DNA of 64,000 bases from Apostichopus japonicus. Lineage: Eukaryota; Echinodermata; Holothuroidea; Aspidochirotida; Stichopodidae. Both the position numbers and the translations under genes were made by a program. A model generated the notes under the pieces. It saw only the letters and a list, made by a program, of their open reading frames with translations. It had not been told where the DNA came from and made no database searches. Shown one piece after another: positions 35,736 to 46,867 of the stretch (positions are counted from its first letter, which is position 1; each line of letters starts with the position of its first letter). The DNA lies in assembly GCF_037975245.1 (NCBI RefSeq), contig NC_092575.1:28483341-28547340 (forward strand), in the 5' to 3' direction.

Positions 35736-35749
35736 GCCGTAAGTTAATA

Positions 35750-35885
35750 TGTTGGTTATTCAAACCTTTAAACCAGAGGGGTAGGGCCCAAACAGTTTCG
35801 CGAAATTTCATATGTCTGACAAAATTTTGGGGGCGGGGCTGCAAGAAAACTGCTCTCTGAGCTCCTCGCCCGTTGGAAACCTGAC
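35750..35885. other. Spacer between SINE and minisatellite
   Basis: A short non-coding stretch; nothing is recognised. Confidence 0.3.
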
Positions 35886-36270
35886 GGCTGAGGTTAGTTC
35901 CAAGGTGTTTCGACAACACAGCTAGTTGACCTCCAACGTCATTTCCGTTTCAGATTCGCTGATCGTATTGTGGAGTTTTGGGATGTGTTGGGGATATAGA
36001 GATGAAGATGCTGGTTACTTTTAGAGCATTTTTAAAACGAAATGCATAAAATCAAGTCAAGAAATGATGGAAAACGAAACACTCAGTGTGCGGTACTAAC
36101 TGTTTGCATCACTAAGGTAAGCGAAACCATAGATCTAGGCCCTAGGTAAAGATAGTACACGAAACACTCAGTTTGCTGTACCAGGTGTTTGAATCACTGT
36201 GTCTGTGATGTGTAAGTGAAACACCCTGCATCGAATTCCAAGTGTTTGAATCACTGTGTCCTGGTATTAG
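35886..36270. repeat. Left flank of GTCGAAACACC minisatellite, one unit inverted
   Basis: 35890-35925 is the reverse complement of the main unit found at 37992-38690 (GGTGTTTCGACAACACAGC). Beyond it come imperfect GAAACACTCAGT and GTGTTTGAATCACTGTGTC copies, up to the 8-bp target GGTATTAG of the inserted element. Confidence 0.6.
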
Positions 36271-37983
36271 CAACCCTTTTTAATTACGGTCGCCATGGTC
36301 GCATTGGCGACCACAATTATCGGCTGGCGATGAGAATTCTGGAAAAATTAATGCTAGTCGCCAGACCTATAAAACTGTGGCGATCAGTTTTTGCAACTGA
36401 AAATTTCACCATGATGAATTTAAATTGTCACGAAACTGTTAAAAATTTTAAAATGACAAGTTAGAGTAGCAACATTTTGTGATAAAATGAAAAGAGATTT
36501 AATCTGTCTTACAATCTTTAAAAAGTTTAACTTACAAAACTGTCGATATTATGAAACAAACTACGTTCGGCAAAGCCCCGTTTCAAGACTGCCTAACAAT
36601 GAACAGCGTGCACTATACGTACATCAGTTTACAACTGCAGTGTTTAACCCTGGTAGGCTACATGTGCAGCAAATTTTACCAGGTACCTTGTCAAGCAAGT
36701 TGCAACCCCCTGTCTAACACCTGTTTGTTAACATTTTTGGCACGTTTCCAAACAAGTTTTCATGGAGTAAACTATTTTGGCTCCGCTCTAGAATTAATTA
36801 GGTCAGTCAGTAAAGGATCGGTAAAGTTATGCGAAATATTATCTTAGACGTTTAAGAAAAGTAGGTAAATATCCCCGTAACATGAAGGTAAGTAAAACAC
36901 ACCTCAAGCCAACCGACTCCTCCGCATGAACAAAACATTCTTTTCCCCATGATACACGAGGCACAGTCTATACCATACAGACATAGCACGATATCATGGC
37001 CCCGATAGCTACGGTATGGTCATATTTATAAAAGTAAACCTTGCAATTCCATATTTTAGGCCACTTGGCATGATGACCTAAATGCTAAATATTGTTTCCA
37101 TGTCCTTGTAGAGAACGTCAACTTCGCAAAATACAATTTATAGTTGTGTTTTTGTTGTTACGTGAGATCCGTAACCGACGAAGTGGTTAGGCTATTTACT
37201 ATACACTTAACTGTGGTAGGATAATAATTGTTCTTTTTTTGTGGAAAATTCTATAAATACTTTCTTTTTCCCCCGCTTAACACCAGATGTGGTCGTATGG
37301 TTAATTCATAAATGGGTGTACTAGAGCCTTGTTTACATGACATTTGTTGCATTTAGCACGATATGCCAGTTTCGCGTGAATTTTTCGAAAGTATTTTGCT
37401 CGATCTCTCGTAAAATTTGAAAGGTGTACCAACTTACTTTTCGTACACAATTGGTAATTTATCTACTGGTTTTCAGAGTTTTATTCTCTTTACAGTGAAT
37501 GTTGTAAAAGACGGGTTTTAACGAAGTTCAAAAGTCAGTAAATGAAGTTGATAAACTTGATTTCTTTTCAACTTTCTTAACCATGGAATGCTTGAATAAC
37601 ATTTACACATAAAACGGAGAAAGGATAATTGCATTTTTTCCCCACATTTATATCAAATTTCTTTCACAAGAAGTTATCGTCATTTGTTCAATCCTCAAAA
37701 AATATCGCCTTGAAAAAAAATTATCGCGATAATAATAATTTTCGATACATCGCCCAACCCTATTATCCTATACGTCTTTATACGATTCTGTGCGTGTACA
37801 CATGTAGTCTAGTGCTACTCGATGTTGAGCCTAGGCCTAGTGTGTTTTGTACTAATATTTAGCATATCAAAGTGGCGATCACATTTTCATTCTGGGCGAC
37901 CAGAATTTGGGAAAAAATTTAGATTAGTCGCCACAGGATTTTCCTCATGGCGACCTCATTCACTGGGGAATTAAAAAGGGTTG
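36271..37983. mobile_element. hAT-like element (1713 bp) inserted in minisatellite
   Basis: The perfect 8-bp duplication GGTATTAG lies at 36263-36270 and 37984-37991. Inverted ends are CAACCCTTTTTAATT and AATTAAAAAGGGTTG. Subterminal GGTCGCCATGG/GGCGACC and CTGGGCGACCAG motifs repeat in both orientations. No transposase frame was recognised. Confidence 0.8.
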
Positions 37984-37991
37984 GGTATTAG

Positions 37992-38695
37992 TGAAACCCT
38001 CAGAATGCAATACAAAGTTTTGATGTCGAAACACCTTGAAACTAGCCTCAACTAGCTGCGTTGTCGAAACACCTTGACACTAACGTCAGTGAAAACCTCA
38101 GACTGCAATACTAAGTTTTGTTGCTAAAACACCTTGAAATTAGCCTCAAGTAGCTGTGTTGTCGAAACACCTTGAAACTAGCCTCAGTGAAACCCTCAGA
38201 ATGCAATACCAAGTTTTGTTGTCGAAACACCTTGAAACTAGCCTCAACTACTGTAGCTGTGTTGTCCAAACACCTGGACACTAGCCTTCACTAGCTGCAT
38301 TGTCGAAACACCTTGAAACTAATTGAAACTAGCCTCAACTAGCTGTGTTGTCGAAACACCTTGACAGGAATCTCAACTATAGCTGTGTTGTCGAAACACC
38401 TTGACACTAACCTCAGTGAAACCCTCAGAATGCAATACCAAGTTTTGTTGTCGAAACACCTTGAAACTAGCCTCAACTAGCTGCGTTGTTGAAACACCTT
38501 GACACTAATCTCAACTATAGCTGTGTTGTCGAAACACCTTGACACTAACCTCAGTGAACCCCTCAGAATGCAATACCAAGTTTTGTTGTCGAAACACCTT
38601 GAAACTAGCCTCAACTAGCTGCGTTGTCGAAACACCTTGACACTAACGTCAGTGAAAACCTCAGAACGCAATACTAAGTTTGTTGTTATAGTTAT
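37992..38695. repeat. Composite minisatellite, 38-bp and 60-bp units
   Basis: Alternating units share GTCGAAACACCTTGA. The short form continues AACTAGCCTCAACTAGCTG, the long form CACTAACCTCAGTGAAACCC and CAGAATGCAATACCAAG. They form a higher-order pattern of about 100-140 bp. Confidence 0.8.
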
Positions 38696-38784
38696 AACAT
38701 CACTGGACCTCTTGGAGTTGTGTGTGGACAACTCACACCAGACAGAATTTACAAAAGAACATTGCAACTGAGATTTCCCAACAC

Positions 38785-39174
38785 TTAAATTATCATCCCT
38801 GACAACAGTAAAACTCCCCCACCAATTCCATTAGGCATTTCCCTCCTATCCTGACGATACACAACATACCCCGGGTAAGAAACCTCAGCACTATCAATGT
38901 CCTCCCTTAACCAAGATTTTGCGATACCAAACACATCAGGTTTCAGATCCTCAAGAAGTACAGTTAATTCAGCAAAACTTTTACGAATACTTCTAGCATT
39001 GGTGAAGACAATCTTCAGCTTATCCCTGTAACTATGTACCTTAGCATGCCTCCTGATCATGTTAGAACTATTACTTTCCTTCCTTTCAAAATACCTATAA
39101 GCACCTCCACTAGAAATATAATCCTTATCAAAATTTATGCCTGCCCCCATCGACCCCCAATTTCGTTTAAACAC
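38785..39174 (-). mobile_element. LINE endonuclease-domain fragment (minus)
   Basis: One open frame of 129 codons encodes the N-terminal part of a LINE ORF2: KLKIVFTNARSIRKSFAELT, then LEDLKPDVFGIAKSWLREDI, then GYVVYRQDRR and GIGGGVLLL. This matches the start of AP-endonuclease domains (N-A-R-S, then E/K-x-W-L). The rest of the endonuclease and the RT are absent. Confidence 0.7.
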
Positions 39175-39543
39175 AGCTGTTCAACAGAGTAATTCACCAA
39201 CCATTGGCATTAGGCTAACGGTTATGCCGTTGCGTTAGGCCTACACTCAGTACCTTACCTGTAGGTTTCGTCTTGGGCCTAAAGCTGCGTCAGCTACAAC
39301 CTGCAACAAAGCCTAGCTCATATAATTTTCTCAAACGTTAAAAGTTCAAGTCAAGAGAATACATTTAGGTCTAATCTTTACGTCCCGGCTTCAAACCCAT
39401 GCTGCCCAGTTGCCGTCATCTTCAGGTTAATCTTCAGCCTGAGCAGCCGTCATCAACAACTTGTACAAGTAATTTACACATCCCATTTCGCGCCATTGCC
39501 ATAGGAATACTACTATTACTAGAGAGGGCTCTGGAAAATGGAA
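39175..39543. other. Intergenic spacer
   Basis: No exon or repeat is recognised. It ends at the border of the fold-back repeat. Confidence 0.35.
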
Positions 39544-41357
39544 GTACGTATGGAAAGCCGTTTTAACATTTAATAAGGAATTTCAGATATCTCGAAATAA
39601 TTTCAGATATCTCAAATTAAATTACAGATATCTCCAATTTATTTAAGATATCTACAAATAATTGCAGATATCTTAAAATCAATTTCAGATATCTCGAAAT
39701 ACCAGGGAATTTCAGATATCTGAAATTGAATTCGAGATATTTCGAATTCAATTTCAGATATCTCGATTTCAATTTCGGATATCTTGAATTCACTTTCAGA
39801 TATCTGAAATAGAATTTTGGATATCTCGAATTCAATTTCAGATATCTCGAATTCAATTTCAGATATCTGAAATAAAATTTCAGATATCTCGAATTCATTT
39901 TCAGATATCTCGAATTCAATCTCAGATATCTCGAATTCAATTTCAGATATCTGAAATAGAATTTTAGATATCTCGAATTCAATTTCAGATATCTCGAATT
40001 CAATTACAGATATCTAAAATTTCCCGATTAAATGTTAAAATGGCTTTCCATGCGTGCCATTTTAACATTTAATCGGAAATTTATGCATATGCATTTCAGA
40101 TATCTCGAATTCAATTGCAGATATCTCGAATTCAATTTCAGATAATATATATGGAAAGCCATTTTAACATTTAATCGGGAATTTTAGATATCTGAAATTG
40201 TTTCTTATTTCAGATATCTGAAATTGAATTCGAGATATCTTAAATAGATTTCGAGATATCTGAAATTCTAATTCAGATATCTGAAATTGAATTCGAGATA
40301 TCTGAAATGCATATGCATAAATTTCCGATTAAATGTTAAAATGGCACGTATGGAAAGCCATTTTAACATTTAATCGGGAATTTTAGATATCTGAAATTGT
40401 TTCTTATTTCAGATATCTGAAATTGAATTCGAGATATCTTAAATAGATTTCGAGATATCTGAAATTCTAATTCAGATTTCTGAAATTGAATTCGAGATAT
40501 CTGAAACTGAATTCGAGATATCTAAAATAGATTTCGAGATATCTGAAATTCTAATTCAGATATCTGAAATTCAATTCGAGATATCTGAAATTCAATTCGA
40601 GATATCCGAAATTGAATTCGAGATATCTCTAATTCTATTTCAGATATCCGAAATTGAATTCGAGATATCTGAAATTGAATTCGAGATATCTGAAATTGAA
40701 TTCAAGATATCTGCAATTCTAATTCGAGATATCTGAAATTGAATTCGAGATATCTGCAATTGAATTCGAGATATCTGAAATGCATATGCATAAATTTCCG
40801 ATTAAATGTTAAAATGGCACGTATGGAAAGCCATTTTAACATTTAATCGGGAAATTTCAGATATCTGTAATTGAATTCGAGATATCTGAAATTGAATTCG
40901 AGATATCTAAAATTCTATTTCAGATATCTGAAATTGAATTCGAGATATCTGAAATTGAATTCGAGATATCTGAAAATGAATTCGAGATATCTGAAATTTT
41001 ATTTCAGATATCTGAAATTGAATTCGAGATATCCAAAATTCTATTTCAGATATCTGAAATTGAATTCGAGATATCCGAAATTGAATTCGAGATATCTGAA
41101 ATTGAATTCGAGATATCTCGAATTCAATTTCAATTTCAGATATCTGAAAGTGAATTCGAGATATCCAAAATTCTATTTCAGATATCTGAAATTCTCTGGT
41201 ATTTCGAGATATCTGAAATTGATTTTACGATATCTGCAATTATTTGTAGATATCTTAAATAAATTGGAGATATCTGTAATTTAATTTGAGATATCTGAAA
41301 TTATTTCGAGATATCTGAAATTCCTTATTAAATGTTAAAACGGCTTTCCATACGTAC
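39544..41357. mobile_element. Fold-back element built on GATATC/GAATTC repeats
   Basis: Outer borders are GTACGTATGGAAAGCCG and CGGCTTTCCATACGTAC. The left arm (about 39544-40070) and right arm (about 40830-41357) are long, nearly identical inverted repeats made of about 21-bp units such as TTGAATTCGAGATATCTGAA. The centre (40070-40830) contains further abutting copies of the ends (CGTATGGAAAGCCATTTTAAC joined to GATTAAATGTTAAAATGGC at about 40040, 40340 and 40810). The long frames reading NSRYLK and FYFRYLK on both strands are by-products of the repeat. No transposase is present. Confidence 0.75.
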
Positions 41358-41465
41358 ATCACACAACAACTTGGATATCGCGTGCATGCACTGTACTAGC
41401 CTAGCCTATATGACTTATTATAAGGCTAGTGCGAATCACACGTACGTCGACCCCATATGGGCATC

Positions 41466-41660
41466 AGTGGCGTCACTAGACTTTTCAGTCTGGGGGGGGG
41501 GCACAGGGGGCACCAGCATTTGATGGGGGGCACTTAGGTGGATACGGATCGCTTTCCTGGGGGAGGGGTCTAAGGGGAGGGGGTGCCCCCTCCCCTTAGA
41601 AAAATTTTCGCATACGGAGGATGGGCTAGATGCAAAATGGTGCCACATTTGATGCTAAAT
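41466..41660. mobile_element. hAT-like element fragment (left end only)
   Basis: It starts CAGTGGCGTCACTAG and contains GGGGAGGGGTCTAAGGGGAG and a TAGATGCAAAATGGTGCC motif, like the element at 26822-27194. I could not find a matching right end, so it is treated as truncated. Confidence 0.55.
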
Positions 41661-42302
41661 TCGATCTGAAGATATCTCCGAACACTATGGTAAATAACCT
41701 CTGTTGCCATAGGAGCACAATTAGAATGGCGCTATTTACCTTTCCTTTTTGAGGATATCTGCCAGTATAGCGGCACGCCTACTTTATGTTAATTACCCAC
41801 AAGCATCCTGGGAAAAAAAGAACTGACTGTTTGCTCTGTATCACTGTTCTCTCTCTATACACTATGCTCATGGTCACGAGAAACAATTGACACTGCGTAG
41901 ATCGGGCTGGCACAGGATACTTAACAGAAAAACAGATTATTGTCGTCTTGCCTATCCCAGACAAAACACACTTATAGGGTAAGTTCATTTTCATGTCTAT
42001 AACATATTATTCTTCGCGAATTCCGGCTTGAATCGAAATTCGAAAGGTATCTAATGTTTGCATAGCGCTTACTATTAACGAGTTTGGATATAATACAGGC
42101 CTAACTGTAACCGGTTCTAGGACAAAAAATATTACACGATAAAAGAGATAGTCAAAGGTTCAGAATGTATAGTAGGCGAGTCAATATACTTAAATGAACC
42201 AAGTTATGGGACCAATAGAATAAAGAAGATAAAATTATCAATCCAATCTGCTCATACAACCAGACTGCGGAATCACATCCGATATTAACATACAATGCAA
42301 AC
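41661..42302. other. Intergenic, no gene recognised
   Basis: No conserved frame, array or transposon end is seen. Confidence 0.35.
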
Positions 42303-42474
42303 AATAATGAATATTCATATTTCCTTCAAAATCACGGCATGCTGTTTCGTAGCTTTATAACTATACTGCAGCTGTGCAATTCGCATTGTTGCACTATGTG
42401 TATGGTACACGGAAATTGTATGGTCTAATTGACAAACTCAGTTACTATGCAAATCTATTAATGAATAATCACAT
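42303..42474. repeat. Left copy of about 155-bp tandem duplication
   Basis: The segment with AATCACGGCATGCTGTTTCG, TATAACTATACTGCAGCTG and GGTCTAATTGACAAA recurs at 44064-44172. The hAT-like element 42475-44063 separates the copies and must have inserted after the duplication. Confidence 0.65.
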
Positions 42475-44063
42475 CATAGGCGTACGAGGCGGGGGGGGGG
42501 GGCAGGGGGGCAGACTGCCCCCCCCAAATTTCCAGAGGACAAGAAATTCGGGCAAAAGTCCTGAAAAATTCGGGCAGCCTAAGAGGAGAAAAAAATATAT
42601 ATATATTTTTTTTTAGGCTGCCCGAATTTTTCAGGACTTTTGCCCGAATTTCTTGTCATCTGGAATATAAATATGCAGTAGCTTGCCCGAATCTTTTTCA
42701 AATTTTTGCCCGACAATTCCATGATTTTCTTTATTCAGCATCATTATGTCCGAATATTTCCGTGTAACACCACCGTAAGCGCGGTTCATCTGGGCTACCA
42801 CGCTTTCTGCAAGATCATTTTTTTTCAAACTAGTCAATTGTTTACCTGGACCAAGGGCGGCGGAACCGGGGGGCACAGGGGCACGTGCCCCCCACTTTTC
42901 CTCAGGTTAAAAATGTGCCTTTTTTCTATATAAAAATTGAGGTGCCTCAAGTTAGCAAGAGGCCAGGGAACCATAATGAACACTCGGGAAGGGCCGTTTC
43001 CGGCCATCTGAGGGGTTTGTAAAACCAAAAATATTTATAGTACGCTCCGCGCCAACCGATGGTGGCGCTCCGCTCAGATAGTCGTGCATACAACTTTGCA
43101 AATCCTGGCTCAGCCCGTGACATTTAATGAATTTCTGTGGGTCAAACTTAAAACTATTTCGAATGGAAAATTTGTTAAGATATTAACAAGAAAAAAAACA
43201 GTCTAATTCGGAAGATTCCTACATTAGCAACTAGCATGATTTCACCTCATTTTGTCTCAAGAGAAAACTTGTTCCTTGTTTCCCAATTTGCGTATTGGAT
43301 ATTGCAGTGCTAGTATGCATATTTTCCTTTAGGGGGGGGGGGTGTTGATGGAGTGATGTGTATACACAAATAAGATAATACAATAAGAGTTATAAAGGGT
43401 ACTAAATAGTATAGGGCTGCATCAGTCCAATCGAATTTCTGCAAAGTGCCCTTTGATGTAGGTGCCCCCCAGATTAAAAGTGCTTCCGCCGCCCTTGACC
43501 TGGATATCCCCAACATGAGTGTATATAGAAGAAACATTTTCTTTTTCATGGATGGTGGGGGGGGGGGGTGCCTACAAGCATAGAAGTACGGGTTTATCAT
43601 ATTTTTTGTTATATTTTGTACTTTTTTGTGAGACAAATTGCAGTCTCACCCGACACAGCGACATTATCCCGCTTACGTGTCGTTGAACAATGTATGTTTT
43701 CTGGAGGTAGCTGAGTACTGTGTTAAAATAATAAATAAGGTAACTAAATAGGAGCTTAAAAAATATACTGTCCCATTTTTCCCCTTCAAAGTGATGTTAC
43801 CATTTTTTCTTCTTCTAATATACCAAATTTTGGGGGAAGTGTAAATTTCTAAAACGTGAGATTATAAAATAAAGAATGTTTAGATGCAACTTGCAAGGCC
43901 TCAGAAGTGCCGTTTCCGGCAATCTGAGAGGCATTGTGTGCCCAAAATTTTCTTGTACGCTACGCGCCAACCGATGGTGGCGCTCCGCTTAGATAGTGTC
44001 ACGGGAACTTTCGGGCACAAAAAGTTCTGCCCCCACAAAAAGAAATGGTCCCGTACGCCTATG
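42475..44063. mobile_element. hAT-like element with AATCACAT duplication, host of a nested copy
   Basis: The perfect 8-bp duplication AATCACAT lies at 42467-42474 and 44064-44071. Ends are CATAGGCGTACGAGG and CCCGTACGCCTATG. The conserved block occurs in inverse orientation at 43955-43999, next to GTGCCGTTTCCGGCAATC. An internal inverted repeat near 42545-42655 (TTCGGGCAAAAGTCCTGAAA and its inverse) brackets an AT run. Another hAT-like element is nested at 42852-43497. Confidence 0.8.
42852..43497. mobile_element. Nested hAT-like element
   Basis: ACCTGGAC (42844-42851) and ACCTGGAT (43498-43505) match at 7 of 8 positions. Ends are CAAGGGCGGCGGAACC and GCTTCCGCCGCCCTTG. It contains the conserved block in inverse orientation at 43040-43082, next to GGCCGTTTCCGGCCATCTG. 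Confidence 0.8.
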
Positions 44064-44172
44064 AATCACATGTCCTTCCAAATCACGGCATGCAGTTTCG
44101 TAACTATATAACTATACTGTAGCTGTGCAATACGCATTGCTGCACTATGTATATGGTCTAATTGACAAATTA
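44064..44172. repeat. Right copy of about 155-bp tandem duplication
   Basis: It begins at the target duplication of the preceding element and matches 42321-42437 (AATCACGGCATGCAGTTTCG and so on), with small differences. Confidence 0.65.
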
Positions 44173-44189
44173 CCGTGTATCTTTTAGAT

Positions 44190-44390
44190 TGAAGAGTTTG
44201 ATGATTTGAAGTGTTTGCATGGGGTATCCGGGTACCCACCCGACGCGACTATTAATATTCGGCATAACTTTTTTTTTCTAATAGGGTAGTGAATGAGTGG
44301 AACGGTTTGCCTGAGAAAGTTGTACTTGCAAGTAATGTCAATGGGTTTAATAATGCTTTGGACAAGCACTATAAGCATTGTAATCGGTAG
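44190..44390 (+). mobile_element. LINE C-terminal fragment (plus)
   Basis: Mixed-frame translation gives INIRHNFFF, SNRVVNEWNGLPEKVVLAS, and NALDKHYKHCNR then stop. The same C-terminus occurs on the minus strand at 53579-53948. It is 5'-truncated and has one frame break in a T-run. Confidence 0.65.
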
Positions 44391-44660
44391 TTAGGCTACC
44401 ATGTGGTCGAATATAAAAGCAATAAATGAAGCTATTCCATGGATATCTATAACTGCGTCACATTTTAGCGAATAAACATATGGTTAGGCAAGATTTCCCC
44501 ATGACATAGTTCGGTGTTAGGCTACCATGTGGTCGAAGGTAAAAGCAATAATGGAAGTATTCCATGGCTATCTATAACTGCGTCACAGTTTTAGCGAATA
44601 AACAGATGGTTAGGCTAGATTTCCCCATTGACTTAGTGTGGTGTTAGCTGGCTACCACGT
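44391..44660. repeat. About 122-bp tandem repeat, just over two copies
   Basis: Units contain GTTAGGCTACCATGTGGTCG, GCTATTCCATGGATATC, AACTGCGTCACA and GCGAATAAACAGATGG. The third copy begins near 44644. Confidence 0.75.
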
Positions 44661-45560
44661 GGAAGAAATTGAAAGAATTCTCACAATTATTATTTTTCAT
44701 TCGTTTATTACATAGAAGGTAAGACTGTCAAGGAAATTTACGAGATGTTACTAATGGGTTATAGACGGGATAAGTAAAAAATAATAATAGCAATTAAGTG
44801 GCTTTTTATTGTAGCCTACGTTTATTCCAAATGCGATCAAAATGCGGGAATCGCGCAATCCAGCGGCTAATGCAAACAGCTTGTGCCTGCATAATAGATA
44901 GTAGTAGTAAAACCTGTTTGAGAGCTAAATTAGATATTTATATGGTCTAATCCAATAGAGGTGGAGAGCAAACATAAACAGCGGCGCCAGTGAGGTAGTG
45001 ATGTTAATTTTATGTAGTTATTAACAAGTTAATGAAGGAAACATATTAGCAAGTAGAAGCTATTGAGGAAGGTTTATTCCTTACTTTACACCTATTTGAA
45101 CATGAAAACATTGTCGGTGGGAGAATATAATTAATTTAGTAAACTGTAGCATCCAATATGCAATTTCTTGAAATCGCGATACACGAGGGTAAACAATTTT
45201 TTCGGGCACCCGGACACCCGACGGGTAACTGCTCTCGGATACCCGGTTCCCGATTTTTGGACCCGTGTAAACACTAGTGATTTTTCCTGACCTTACAAGA
45301 ATACCTTCGACTTCATAATAGACTGGTTAGGCTGTGCACTGATGCACTTAACACCTATAAGTCATCCCTTTCATTTCAAGTACTCGGCAGTGATGACATT
45401 GAATGAATACTTGCTCTCGTTCATTCTTTCGAAAACGTATGAACAGGAAATTGCAGGCTTAAGAAGATACGGTATGATGAAGTGACACTAGTATAAGGAA
45501 ACAATATCGATAAATGATTAAGAAGCGAAACACGATGATCTCACTGTTAGTTTGTTACAG
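44661..45560. other. Intergenic, no gene recognised
   Basis: AT-rich. A GC-rich patch with repeated ACCCG strings at 45205-45270 may be the end of an unidentified repeat. Confidence 0.35.
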
Positions 45561-45564
45561 TCTC

Positions 45565-46685
45565 GATGTAAGGGCACTGGGGTTGAGAGTGTTCTGGGAT
45601 TGAGGGTGTACTGGGTTGAGAGTGGACTGGTCTTGAGAGTGGACTGGGGTTGAAAGTGGACTGGGGTTTAGAGCACATGGGTTGAGCTTGAACTGGGGTT
45701 GATAGTGGATTGGGATTGCATGTACCTTGAGAGTGGACTGGGGTTTAGAGTGGAATTGGGTTGAGAGTGGGCTGGGGTTGAGAGTGGACTGGGGTTGAGA
45801 GTGTACTGGGGTTGAGAGTGGACCGGGGTTGAGAGTGAACTGGGGTTGAGAGTGTGCTGGGGTTGAGAGTGTACTGGGGTTGAGAGTGAACTGGGGTTGA
45901 GAGTGTGCTGGGGTTGAGAGTGTACTGGGGTTGAGGGTGTACTGGGTTGAGAGCACATGGGTTGAGCTTGAACTGGGGTTGATATTGGATTGGGATTGAG
46001 AGTGTACCTTGAGAGTGGACTGGGGTTTAGAGTGGAATTGGGTTGAGAGTGGGCTGGGGTTGAGAGTGGACTGGGGTTGAGAGTGTACTGGGGTTGAGAG
46101 TGTACTGGGGTTGAGAGTGAACTGGGGTTGAGAGTGTGCTGGGGTTGAGAGTGTACTGGGGTTGAGGGTGTACTGGGTTGAGAGCACATGGGTTGAGCTT
46201 GAACTGGGGTTGATAGTGGATTGGGATTGAGAGTGTACCTTGAGAGTGGACTGGGGTTTAGAGTGGAATTGGGTTGAGAGTGGGCTGGGGTTGAGAGTGG
46301 ACTGGGGTTGAGAGTGTACTGGGGTTAAGAGTGGACCGGGGTTGAGAGTGAACTGGGGTTGAGAGTGTGCTGGGGTTGAGAGTGTACTGGGGTTGAGAGT
46401 GTACTGGGTTGAGGGTGGACTGGTGTTGAGAGTGGACTGGGGTTGAAAGTGGACTGGGGTTTAGAGCACATGGGTTAATTGAGCTTGAACTGGGGTTGAG
46501 AGTGGATTGGGATTGAGAGTGTACCTTGAGAGTGGACTGGGGTTTAGAGTGGAATTGGGTTGAGAGTGGGCTGGGGTTGAGAGTGGACTGTTGTTGAGTG
46601 TGGACTGGGGTTGAGAGTGGACTGTTGTTGAGAGTGGGCTAGAGTTGAGAGTGGTCTGAGGTTGGGAGTGAACTGGGCTTGAGCG
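45565..46685. repeat. 17-bp minisatellite with higher-order structure, upstream of ISG12-like gene B
   Basis: The basic unit is 17 bp (AGTGTACTGGGGTTGAG and variants). A marker segment, GAGCACATGGGTTGAGCTTG, recurs at about 45671, 45951, 46182 and 46463, i.e. at spacings of about 280, 231 and 281 bp, showing amplification of larger blocks. On the minus strand it reads as an open STLNPS-rich frame only because 17-bp units cycle through three frames without stops. It ends less than 200 bp before the first coding exon of gene B. Confidence 0.9.
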
Positions 46686-46867
46686 TGGATAAATTAAGTC
46701 GTTTGGTTTTCCTTCCCATGCAGGCTCTATCGTGGGTGAATTTTATCCAAAAGGTATCTATAGAAATGTTTGTATTCAAATATGTAGATTTTTTTGACAG
46801 CAGAGAAGATAGTGCCATGTATTATTTAACACAAGTGCAATTGACGTTTCTTTTTGATAGTCCAGGG

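Noticed and set aside
39617-41284. Open frames of about 130 codons repeating NSRYLK and FYFRYLK
   Set aside because: By-product of the 21-bp GATATC/GAATTC unit in both arms of the fold-back element; not protein evidence.
45555-46189. Long minus-strand open frames (up to 210 codons) rich in STLNPS
   Set aside because: They are produced by the 17-bp minisatellite, which has no stop in any phase on that strand; two overlapping frames encode the same repeat.
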